Below are positions 1 through 5,644 of a stretch of 5,644 nt of DNA, in pieces (positions within the stretch are counted from its first letter, which is position 1; each line of letters begins with the position of its first letter). The position numbers and the translations under genes are program-made. The DNA is taken from assembly GCA_946886805.1 (NCBI GenBank), contig CAMPJM010000298.1, forward strand, positions 1-5,644, read 5' to 3'. Source of the stretch: an uncultured Flammeovirgaceae bacterium (GTDB taxonomy: Bacteria; Bacteroidota; Bacteroidia; Cytophagales; Cyclobacteriaceae). The notes beneath the pieces are model-generated. The model was given only the letters and a program-made list of their open reading frames with translations. It was not told the DNA's origin and did not search any database.

Positions 1-1091
1 CCTATGCCAAATTCAGCAAAATCGGCTCTTCTGGTATGGGCTACCAGCATACCGCTCACTGAAATATTTTTTGTAATATAGTATTGTAAGCCATATCGTT
101 GATAAAAATCAGGGAATAATTCATATGGCTGATAAACATATCTTCCAAGTTGGAATAAGAAGGACAAATTGCCAATATAGAGCTCATGACCAATGGTTAC
201 ACCAGCCATTTTAGGATTTAGTTCTCCTTCTGGTGGTGTTTCCTGCTTATTTATAAATTCTTTTCTCAAGGAAGTGTCCCACCTGCCATCTGCACCCACT
301 AGTATGCCACTAATGGGTGACAATCTCTTACTCGCATAAAAAACCAGACTATATACCGGGTGTTTTTCGTCAATTAACAATACTTCCTTTTGTCCATAGG
401 CAAGCTTCAAATTGAACCTGATACTTTTATTTAGCTCTTTTTCCTCATCCTGTAAAGCTTCATTAATCTTTATCACCTCATTTGGCTGATATCTGATACC
501 CGCTCCTATTAAAGGAAAATTCATCCCATTGTTAGGCTTGTTCAATCCTCCATTGGAAAAATGCCTGAACGCCAATTGGAAATTCAAAAAGATTTTCTGC
601 TGCAATTTTATCTCATACCGGATATTACCGGTTAATGCGAAACTGATTTTGTTTCCAATCGCACCATTTAATTCGTTGGTGACGGGTTTATAATATTTGG
701 TATGGTAAACAAAGCCAGTACCTAAATTGAATCTTAAGCTACTATTTTCCCTTTTGATGAGGCTGTTATCGAAATAACTTGTCAGCGAAAAGGCTTCTCC
801 TAATTCATCGGGGACACCATAGTTGTAATAGGTAAATGAAAAACCTATTTGTGGATGTTTGTATATCCTTTCCCATTGCCTTTTTCCGGTGGTTTGTAAA
901 TTAGCGTACAATTCTACAGCATAGGGATCAGTGAAATTTATAACTGAGGTGCCTTTGCGATACTGGAAGAGCGCTCCATAGTAGCCATTGACGCCGTAAG
1001 ACCAGGGATTTGTTTTTATTGTATCAGATTGAGCAAATATATAATTACTAAATAAAGACAAACAAATTATTAAAAGAAGGTTTTTCGCCAC
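1..1091 (-). CDS. PagL-like acyloxyacyl hydrolase, outer-membrane beta-barrel (partial, C-terminus cut by window edge)
   Basis: The reading frame is open from a GTG at 1091-1089 to the left edge (363 codons plus two bases). No in-frame ATG lies between the upstream TGA and this GTG, and the GTG directly precedes a good signal peptide: hydrophobic residues 4-20 ending in IFA before Gln21. The rest alternates polar and hydrophobic residues with many aromatics, as in an outer-membrane barrel. The motif FRHFSNGGLNKPNNGMN at residues 175-191 matches the His-x-Ser-Asn active-site region of PagL-type lipid A 3-O-deacylases (His177, Ser179, Asn180). Family knowledge suggests hydrolysis of an ester-linked acyl chain on lipid A in the outer membrane; the actual substrate here is unproven. 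The glutamate that completes the PagL triad 12 residues after the serine is Asn191 here. At about 364 residues it is longer than Proteobacterial PagL (about 150-170), as is usual for Bacteroidota relatives. The ending HTRRADFAEFGIG looks like the last strand, so few residues are missing. It lies 52 bases after ywbE on the same strand and is probably co-transcribed with it. Confidence 0.85.
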   Translation of the reverse strand, partial: MAKNLLLIICLSLFSNYIFAQSDTIKTNPWSYGVNGYYGALFQYRKGTSVINFTDPYAVELYANLQTTGKRQWERIYKHPQIGFSFTYYNYGVPDELGEAFSLTSYFDNSLIKRENSSLRFNLGTGFVYHTKYYKPVTNELNGAIGNKISFALTGNIRYEIKLQQKIFLNFQLAFRHFSNGGLNKPNNGMNFPLIGAGIRYQPNEVIKINEALQDEEKELNKSIRFNLKLAYGQKEVLLIDEKHPVYSLVFYASKRLSPISGILVGADGRWDTSLRKEFINKQETPPEGELNPKMAGVTIGHELYIGNLSFLFQLGRYVYQPYELFPDFYQRYGLQYYITKNISVSGMLVAHTRRADFAEFGI

Positions 1092-1143
1092 TTGTAGGGT
1101 TTCAAAATTTAAGATGGAAGGACTATTTACTCTTGAATATCAT

Positions 1144-1338
1144 TTAATCTAAAATTTCTTTTACTCGGCCAACTTCTCCTGACTCTAATCTCACTTTAAT
1201 ACCATGATGATGTGTAGGTGAACTTGTTAAAATATTTTTGACCACCCCCTCTGTTAGCTTTCCAGATCGTTGATCTTGTTTTAAAACTATTTTCACGGTT
1301 TTACCGAGTTGGATATTCTTTCTAAGGGTTCCTTCCAT
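1144..1338 (-). CDS. ywbE: YwbE family protein (DUF2196 / TIGR03833), function unknown
   Basis: This 64-residue protein matches the YwbE family almost end to end. The core VKIVLKQDQRSGKLTEGVV (residues 15-33) is followed by a conserved segment SSPTHHHGIKVRLESGEVGR (39-58), then a short KEILD tail. Length is typical for the family. The composition, with glycine turns between short beta-like segments (GKTVKIVLK, GVVKNIL, GIKVRLESGEVGRV), suggests a small beta-barrel, perhaps nucleic-acid or protein binding; that is inference, and no biochemical role is known to me. There is no signal peptide or membrane segment, so it is cytoplasmic. The ATG at 1338 is the only sensible start. Its TAA stop (1146-1144) is directly followed by an ATG opening a six-codon reading frame, after which the hydrolase gene begins 52 bases past the stop. 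Co-transcription with that gene is likely, though no functional link is obvious. Confidence 0.9.
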   Translation of the reverse strand: MEGTLRKNIQLGKTVKIVLKQDQRSGKLTEGVVKNILTSSPTHHHGIKVRLESGEVGRVKEILD

Positions 1339-1382
1339 TATGAGGTTTGATTGATTTTAATAAAAAGTAAAATAAATAAGGA

Positions 1383-1415
1383 TAAAAGTAATTTACAACA
1401 CAGCATTACCTCAAA
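1383..1415 (-). promoter_or_regulatory. Candidate Bacteroidota-type promoter for ywbE
   Basis: On the minus strand TTTG (1415-1412) and TACTTTTA (1390-1383) are separated by 21 bases. The Bacteroidota primary sigma-factor consensus is TTTG, about 17-23 bases, then TAnnTTTG, so the -33 box is exact and the -7 box differs only in its last base. The -7 box ends 44 bases before the ywbE ATG, a plausible leader length. In AT-rich DNA such matches arise by chance, so this is tentative. Confidence 0.3.
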
Positions 1416-1450
1416 AATTACATTGTCGGAGTTTAAGAAATTCTTCATCG

Positions 1451-2779
1451 TCAAATCCTATTATTCTTTTTATAAAGTTTATAGCTTTCTCTTATTCTTT
1501 TTCTATAATAAAAAACCAACAAACCAAATAAGAAAACTATAACAGCTCCTAATCTCAGGGCGAATCCTATACTTATGTTTTCTGAAAGCCAGCCAATTTG
1601 AAAATTGCCAATCGGTGAAAGGCCTAGAAACATTAAAATATAGATACTCATCACCCTGCCCCTTAATTCTTTACGCACCAGGCTTTGTATAATGGTATTC
1701 ATCATCGCTGCCTGCGATAGTAAACCCATTCCCACGAGGAATAGCAATGGCAAAGCAATGAGTAAACTGCTTGTATAGGAAAACAAAATAATGCTGATTG
1801 CAAATAAGCTATTTCCTCCGAAAATAAACCAGACCGGAGGGATTTTTTTTGCATAACCACCAACAATAAAAGTAGCTATTAATGACCCTAATCCGCTGGC
1901 AGCATATAAATATCCCAAACCTGTAGCATCTAAACCAAATTGATTGCGGGCTATCACAGGCATAATAGTCATATATGACCAACCAAAAATAGAAACAACA
2001 CCAGTGATACTAATCAAGACTCGTATGATTGGATGAGAAATAGAATACGAAATTCCCTCCTTGATAGCTTTAAGTGCATTTTTGCGAACAGGTTTAGTAA
2101 AAGGAGCCACTTTCATTGCGAGCAGTGCGGTCAACACAGCCAAATAGCTAAGCCCATTAAAAATAAACGCACCGCCTGTTCCAACTATTGCTATCAAAAC
2201 CCCGGCTATGCTGGGGCCTATAACCCTTGCAGCATTAAATGCCCCGCTATTTAATGCGATGGCAGAAGGTAATTGCTCGGAGCTAACAATTTCCGGCACA
2301 AAAGCCTGACGGGCAGGATTATCTATGGCATTTACTGTACCGAGTAAAAAGGCTATCGTACCGATTCCCCAGACAGTTATATTCCCTGTCAGCGTTAAAA
2401 TCCCAAGAACTATAGCCAACGCCATGGCACAAGACTGCGAAACAAGAAGTATGTGCTTCTTGGAAAACTGGTCTACTATCACCCCTCCGAACAACGAAAA
2501 CAATAAGGCAGGGAGCAGAGCTACGGCAGCAACCAAACCCACTAAAAACGCAGAATTTGTTAATTGCAAAACCAACCAGCCCTGTGCCACAATTTGTAGC
2601 CAGGTTCCTATTAAGGAGATAAGCTGCCCATAGAAGTACAATTTGTAATTTTTGTTCTGAAGCGCAGGAAAAGCTGACCCTATTCTTTTTACCCATCGAA
2701 GATTTCCCCCTACACCTACTTCCGCTCTTTCATTGAAGATATAATCTTCTTCAGAACGGATTTTTTTTGGACTGATCAT
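1451..2779 (-). CDS. MFS transporter, MFS_3 / EntS-like drug or siderophore exporter family
   Basis: This 442-residue protein has about twelve hydrophobic segments, beginning near residues 46-72 and ending near 405-424, with a basic C-terminal tail. A motif-A-like loop GGVIVDQFSKK (98-108) with Asp103 lies between helices 2 and 3. The segment NAIDNPARQAFVPEIV (150-165) and the second-half loop VRKELRGRVMSIY (368-380) are hallmarks of the MFS_3 family (PF05977), which includes the enterobactin exporter EntS and many uncharacterised efflux pumps. Proton-driven export across the inner membrane is the expected role; the substrate cannot be read from sequence. No siderophore genes are nearby, so an EntS function is not implied. 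About 35 charged or polar residues precede the usual family start near SAFPALQNKNYKLYF; the ATG at 2779 is the only in-frame ATG before helix 1. Two identical A8 tracts occur in the gene, at codons 4-7 and at residues 310-313. It lies 83 bases after the SMR exporter, so both may be on one transcript. Confidence 0.9.
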   Translation of the reverse strand: MISPKKIRSEEDYIFNERAEVGVGGNLRWVKRIGSAFPALQNKNYKLYFYGQLISLIGTWLQIVAQGWLVLQLTNSAFLVGLVAAVALLPALLFSLFGGVIVDQFSKKHILLVSQSCAMALAIVLGILTLTGNITVWGIGTIAFLLGTVNAIDNPARQAFVPEIVSSEQLPSAIALNSGAFNAARVIGPSIAGVLIAIVGTGGAFIFNGLSYLAVLTALLAMKVAPFTKPVRKNALKAIKEGISYSISHPIIRVLISITGVVSIFGWSYMTIMPVIARNQFGLDATGLGYLYAASGLGSLIATFIVGGYAKKIPPVWFIFGGNSLFAISIILFSYTSSLLIALPLLFLVGMGLLSQAAMMNTIIQSLVRKELRGRVMSIYILMFLGLSPIGNFQIGWLSENISIGFALRLGAVIVFLFGLLVFYYRKRIRESYKLYKKNNRI

Positions 2780-2833
2780 TCACTAGCTTTTCAATAATGG
2801 CTTACATAAAATCAACATTCTTCCTAACTGCAA

Positions 2834-2855
2834 TTCCATTGTTCTGTTAATGGAA
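2834..2855. other. Short perfect inverted repeat between the SMR and MFS genes
   Basis: TTCCATT (2834-2840) and AATGGAA (2849-2855) can pair as a 7-bp stem around an 8-base loop. It begins 7 bases past the SMR stop codon in the direction of transcription. It has only two G-C pairs and no U-tract follows, so it is a poor intrinsic terminator. It could be a weak attenuator, an RNA-end stabiliser, an operator-like palindrome or chance. Confidence 0.25.
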
Positions 2856-2862
2856 AGCAGAA

Positions 2863-3180
2863 TTATTTGGAAACAATTTTTAAACCTACAATAGACCCTA
2901 TCAGTAAAAAAATAAAAAACAATCTCCAGAAATCAGCTGATTCCTTGAACCATATTATGCCCACCAGAGCAGTCCCTACTGCTCCTATCCCCGTCCATAC
3001 ACCGTATGCCGTACCCATAGGTATGGTTTGTATGGCCTTGTTTAAAAGGGCAAAACTTAAGGAAATGCAAATAAAAAAGCCGATGCTCCATTTGTAGTTA
3101 GAAAAATTATCAGAGAGCTTTAAACAAGTAGTAAATCCTACTTCAAATAATCCAGCAACAATTAATATTATCCAGGCCAT
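2863..3180 (-). CDS. Small multidrug resistance (SMR) family exporter, Gdx/SugE-like
   Basis: This is a 105-residue, four-helix inner-membrane protein of the usual SMR length. Helix 1 (about 2-22) carries the proton- and substrate-binding Glu13 in AGLFEVGF. Helix 2 spans about 30-50, helix 3 contains GTAYGVWTGIGAVGTALVGI (56-75) with Tyr59 and Trp62 matching EmrE Tyr60 and Trp63, and helix 4 (about 85-103) ends in GLKIVSK. SMR proteins work as dual-topology dimers exchanging protons for cationic substrates. The TGIGAVG helix-3 motif and the GLK ending are closer to the Gdx (SugE) guanidinium-exporter subtype than to EmrE. However, residue 16 is Phe where Gdx proteins usually have Trp, so guanidinium specificity is uncertain. 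It is a single gene with no paired SMR partner, and I see no guanidine riboswitch in the 121 bases upstream. The MFS exporter follows on the same strand; pncB diverges upstream. Confidence 0.92.
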   Translation of the reverse strand: MAWIILIVAGLFEVGFTTCLKLSDNFSNYKWSIGFFICISLSFALLNKAIQTIPMGTAYGVWTGIGAVGTALVGIIWFKESADFWRLFFIFLLIGSIVGLKIVSK

Positions 3181-3301
3181 AATTCGATTTTAAATGGTAA
3201 ATATTGAAGCAAAACTAAGTAAAGTATCGGATTTTGAATTAAAAAAATTATACTTGCAATAGAACTTCTATTTGGGCATAATTTCATAAAACAATAATTA
3301 A
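3181..3301. promoter_or_regulatory. Divergent intergenic region between the SMR exporter and pncB
   Basis: The 121 AT-rich bases between two divergently transcribed start codons must supply promoters for both, unless one gene is read from farther away. I found TTTG at 3233-3236 and 3271-3274 on the plus strand, but neither has a well-spaced TAnnTTTG partner. No riboswitch-like conserved core and no strong palindrome suggesting a repressor site was found. Confidence 0.45.
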
Positions 3302-4726
3302 ATGCTTTCATTTCATCTTTCAGGAAATTATACAGATTTGTATCAAATTTCAATGGGCCAGTCCTACTTTTTAGAGGGCAAGGAAAATATTCAGGTTTCT
3401 TTTGACTATTTTTTTCGAAAAAGCCCCTTTCAGGGAGGATATGCAATATTTGCAGGCCTATATGATGTTTTAAGTGCACTGGAAGATCTGCATTTTACAG
3501 ACGAGGACCTGGCATTTTTGGAAGAACAGCAATTTGACCCGAAGTATATAGAGTATTTGAGGAGATTTAAATTCAGAGGCACAATATATTCCACTAAAGA
3601 AGGAGATGTGGTATTTCCCAACAGGCCAATATTACGCATAGATGGGAATCTGTTAGAGGTACAGTTAGCAGAAACGATGTTGCTAAACATTTTAAATTTC
3701 GAATCACTGATTGCCACAAAAGCTTCTCGCATGCGATCGGTAGCGGGTCAACGGATACTCAGTGAGTTCGGTTTAAGAAGAGCACAGGGACCAGGTGCTG
3801 TTTTAGCGACTCGTGCAGCTATGGTCGGCGGCTTTAATTCCACAAGTAATGTTTATGCAGCACAGCGGTATGGGCTCAAAGTAGAAGGCACCATGGCCCA
3901 TAGCTATATTGTAAGCCATGAATCTGAAATTGAAGCCTTCAGAAGATTTGCTGCTGCCCGTCCGGACCATTCGGTTTTCCTGGTCGATACTTATGACACA
4001 TTAAAAAGCGGTGTTCCCAATGCCATAAAGGTCGCCAAAGAAATGGCAGAAGATGGCAATCAACTTATCGGGATCAGGCTAGACAGTGGCGATTTGGCGT
4101 ACTTGTCAAAGCATGCCCGAAGAATGCTGGACGAAGCAGGATTACAAGAAGTTATCATTATTGTTTCCAATCAATTAGATGAGTATTTAATTAAAAGTTT
4201 AATTGATCAAAAGGCTCCTATAGATGTGTTTGGGGTCGGCACCAGCTTAATTACGGGTCAACCCGATGCTGCTTTGGATGGCGTATTTAAGTTAGCTGTT
4301 GCCGATGGAAAACCGCGGATTAAGTTGTCGGAAAGCCTGTCAAAAACAACGCTGCCCGGTAAAAAGCAAGTTTGCAGAGTTATAGATGAAAATGGCAATT
4401 TTTATGGAGCCGATGTTGTTTTATTGGAAGGTGAACAGAATTTACCTATTATGCACCATCCTTTTGAAGTCGATAAATCAATGAAGATAGGGAATTTTAC
4501 TCAGGAACTTTTACTAGAGAAAGTAATGGAAGGCGGAAAAATCTCTATTGATAAGCATCCTTTGTCAAAAATAGCTTCTTACTCCCAAAGTAGGCTTGCA
4601 AAGCTTCCTGATGAATATAAAAGATTTCAATTTCCTCATCTTTACAAGGTAGGAATAAGTACTAACCTGAGACAGCTAAGAGATGATTTGAGAAGTGAGC
4701 ATAAAGAAAGATTTAAGAAATTTTAA
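3302..4726 (+). CDS. pncB: Nicotinate phosphoribosyltransferase
   Basis: This enzyme joins nicotinate to PRPP, giving nicotinate mononucleotide, with ATP hydrolysis driving the reaction through a phosphohistidine. It is the first committed step of the Preiss-Handler route to NAD in the cytoplasm. The 474-residue length fits the longer bacterial NAPRT group (TIGR01513) rather than the roughly 400-residue E. coli type. Visible motifs in order are the substrate-stacking region NYTDLYQISMGQ (9-20, Tyr14), SEFGLRRAQGP (154-164), GTMAHSYI (196-203) with the catalytic His200, VDTYDTLKSGVPNAI (228-242), the phosphoribosyl-binding GIRLDSGDL (257-265, Asp261) and GVGTSLITG (311-319). All key residues are intact and the C-terminal extension to residue 474 is complete. 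The ATG at 3302 puts the NYTDLYQ motif close to the N-terminus, as is normal. pncA follows 132 bases downstream on the same strand and makes this enzyme's substrate. Confidence 0.96.
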   Translation: MLSFHLSGNYTDLYQISMGQSYFLEGKENIQVSFDYFFRKSPFQGGYAIFAGLYDVLSALEDLHFTDEDLAFLEEQQFDPKYIEYLRRFKFRGTIYSTKEGDVVFPNRPILRIDGNLLEVQLAETMLLNILNFESLIATKASRMRSVAGQRILSEFGLRRAQGPGAVLATRAAMVGGFNSTSNVYAAQRYGLKVEGTMAHSYIVSHESEIEAFRRFAAARPDHSVFLVDTYDTLKSGVPNAIKVAKEMAEDGNQLIGIRLDSGDLAYLSKHARRMLDEAGLQEVIIIVSNQLDEYLIKSLIDQKAPIDVFGVGTSLITGQPDAALDGVFKLAVADGKPRIKLSESLSKTTLPGKKQVCRVIDENGNFYGADVVLLEGEQNLPIMHHPFEVDKSMKIGNFTQELLLEKVMEGGKISIDKHPLSKIASYSQSRLAKLPDEYKRFQFPHLYKVGISTNLRQLRDDLRSEHKERFKKF

Positions 4727-4858
4727 ATTATGGATTATAAGTTGGGTGTTGGCGAGATATCTATGTCTTGTTTAATTATATGGTTTCATGGCAAACGTAT
4801 TAAATCCTTAACAAATTCACTTTAAAATCATTCATTAGTAATCGATATTTTAACTTTT
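4727..4858 (+). other. pncB-pncA intergenic region with a 31-codon open frame
   Basis: These 132 bases separate the two NAD-salvage genes. An ATG at 4730, three bases after the pncB stop, opens a 31-codon frame ending with TAA at 4823-4825 (it starts MDYKLGVGEISMSCLIIWFH). I recognise no family in it and its length is well within chance expectation, so I do not call it a gene. I see no GC-rich hairpin with a T-tract, so read-through from pncB into pncA is plausible. Confidence 0.3.
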
Positions 4859-5485
4859 ATGCAATCAATGAAAGCCTTAATTTTAATAGATATTCAAAAT
4901 GATTTCTTGCCGGGCGGTGCATTGGCAGTGGCCGAAGGGGATAAAATAATTTCTAACGTTAATAAACTGCAGCCCTATTTCGATCTGGTAGTGGCTACCC
5001 AAGATTGGCACCCCGCCAATCATAAAAGTTTCGCCATCAATCACCCAGGCAAATCCCTTTTTGAAAGTATTATCTTGAACGGATTAGATCAGGTTTTATG
5101 GCCTGAACACTGCATCCAGGGGTCTGTAGGGGCTGAATTTTCTAGTTTATTGGAAATGGATCGGGTAGAAGCAATATTTCGAAAAGGTATGGATCCCGAG
5201 ATAGACAGCTATAGTGGTTTTTTTGATAACGGACATTTAAAGTCCACCTGTCTGGCCGATTATTTAAAAGCAAAAAATATTAAAGAAGTATATTTGGTTG
5301 GCTTGGCTGGCGATTACTGTGTTTATTATTCTGCGATGGATGCATTAAAACAAGGCTTCCAAACTTATTTTATAAAAGATGCTACCCGTCCTATCAATGA
5401 AGAAAATTTCGAAAAGGCCATTAATGATATTTACTCAAGCAACGGCAAAATAATAAATAGTGATCACGTTTTCGAGAATTTTTAA
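4859..5485 (+). CDS. pncA: Nicotinamidase (pyrazinamidase), isochorismatase-like hydrolase
   Basis: It hydrolyses nicotinamide to nicotinate and ammonia in the cytoplasm, supplying the substrate for the pncB product upstream. The 208-residue length is normal (E. coli about 213). The catalytic triad is visible as Asp11 in LILIDIQNDF, Lys109 in FRKGMD and the nucleophile Cys154 in GLAGDYCVYYSAMDA. The metal site is Asp49, His51 and probably His55 in TQDWHPANH, plus His84 in WPEHC. The LPGGALAV (17-24) and DSYSGFFDN (116-124) segments are also typical of nicotinamidases. Two in-frame ATGs compete: 4859 and 4868 (residue 4). The second gives MKALILIDIQ, the form most homologues start with, so the true start may be 4868. 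No clear ribosome-binding site decides it. It probably forms an operon with pncB despite the 132-base gap. Confidence 0.95.
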   Translation: MQSMKALILIDIQNDFLPGGALAVAEGDKIISNVNKLQPYFDLVVATQDWHPANHKSFAINHPGKSLFESIILNGLDQVLWPEHCIQGSVGAEFSSLLEMDRVEAIFRKGMDPEIDSYSGFFDNGHLKSTCLADYLKAKNIKEVYLVGLAGDYCVYYSAMDALKQGFQTYFIKDATRPINEENFEKAINDIYSSNGKIINSDHVFENF

Positions 5486-5644
5486 GGATTAAGCATATTT
5501 CTGGGGAAAGAGCATTTTCAACGACCGAAAGCGAAAGTTCTGGTAGTTTGGAGGGATCCGCCCGAAACAAGTTCGGGGCAGGCAGGCAGAGAACAGGTCC
5601 GGGAACGTGTGTTATGGGTTGTTTTTCAGTTATTTAAGCCACAG
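5486..5644. other. 3' flank of pncA, no convincing gene
   Basis: These 159 bases run from the pncA stop to the window edge. No frame on either strand gives a recognisable protein. On the minus strand a frame from near 5625 to a TAA just after the pncA stop stays open for about 40 codons but resembles a translated repeat more than a gene. The middle is GC-rich, with about 63% G+C in 5551-5610 by hand count, against the AT-rich DNA of the rest of the window. Confidence 0.5.
5561..5589. repeat. GC-rich hairpin plus GGCA tandem units, possible dispersed intergenic repeat
   Basis: CCCGAA (5561-5566) and TTCGGG (5572-5577) form a perfect 6-bp stem around ACAAG. GGCA then repeats three times (5577-5588). 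A tandem CGAAAG pair (5525-5536 region) and GTTCT/AGAAC arms (5537-5541 and 5590-5594) lie around it. No T-tract follows the stem, so it is not a canonical terminator. Its base composition and structure suggest a dispersed repeat of the kind scattered through Bacteroidota intergenic regions; copy number cannot be seen from one window. Confidence 0.4.

Noticed and set aside
1351..1542. 63-codon plus-strand frame overlapping the MFS 3' end
   Set aside because: It is low-complexity Lys/Phe/Tyr-rich sequence produced by AT-rich DNA, overlaps the well-supported MFS gene on the other strand and matches no family.
2033..2633. Two plus-strand frames opposite the MFS gene (2033-2254 and 2325-2633)
   Set aside because: They are antisense shadows with no recognisable motif; the MFS frame explains the sequence fully.
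2319..2696. 125-codon minus-strand frame inside the MFS gene
   Set aside because: It lies in another frame of the same strand as the MFS gene, has Cys/Ser-rich composition without domain features, and is a shadow of the real gene.
2867..3097. 76-codon plus-strand frame opposite the SMR gene
   Set aside because: It is antisense to an intact, highly conserved SMR protein and shows no family resemblance.
3181..3301. Guanidine riboswitch upstream of the SMR exporter
   Set aside because: I looked for a GC-rich ykkC-like or ACGR-containing hairpin core and found only AT-rich sequence; the 121-base gap has no such structure.
3168..3732. Minus-strand frames opposite the start of pncB (3168-3479 and 3430-3732)
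   Set aside because: They are antisense to a clearly conserved enzyme and have no motif, signal peptide or neighbour support.
5561..5600. Intrinsic terminator for pncA
   Set aside because: A hairpin is present but it is followed by GGCA units rather than a T-tract, so it does not fit a rho-independent terminator.
1..5644. A hidden defence, phage or mobile-element system
   Set aside because: All sizeable frames are accounted for by metabolism, transport and envelope genes; no transposase, integrase, nuclease, toxin-antitoxin pair or repeat array is visible.

Overview
The window looks like an ordinary chromosomal stretch from a member of the Bacteroidota. The evidence is AT-rich DNA, the absence of strong Shine-Dalgarno motifs before the starts, an outer-membrane acyloxyacyl hydrolase of the kind common in this phylum, and small proteins (YwbE, an SMR exporter) that read like Bacteroidota versions. 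A Cytophagales-type organism is my best guess, but nothing here fixes the order.

Four genes lie on the minus strand and read leftward. They are an SMR-family exporter of the Gdx/SugE type (3180-2863), an MFS_3-type 12-helix exporter (2779-1451), a 64-residue YwbE-family protein (1338-1144) and a PagL-like acyloxyacyl hydrolase (1091 to the left edge, missing only its extreme C-terminus). The gaps are 83, 112 and 52 bases. The two exporters may share a transcript, and ywbE plus the hydrolase form a second likely unit with a weak Bacteroidota-type promoter candidate in front of ywbE.

Two genes on the plus strand read rightward: nicotinate phosphoribosyltransferase (pncB, 3302-4726) and nicotinamidase (pncA, 4859-5485). 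Together they make the salvage route nicotinamide -> nicotinate -> nicotinate mononucleotide, the Preiss-Handler entry to NAD. They diverge from the SMR gene across a 121-base AT-rich region that must hold promoters in both directions.

The last 159 bases contain no convincing gene. They hold a GC-rich patch with a perfect 6-bp hairpin and a run of GGCA units, unlike the surrounding DNA, which looks like a dispersed intergenic repeat. I see no phage, transposase, CRISPR array, tRNA or rRNA. I also see no evidence of a new multi-gene system: the clearest oddities are the tail repeat, an apparently absent acidic residue in the PagL-like protein, two A8 tracts inside the MFS gene, and a Phe where Gdx transporters usually have Trp.
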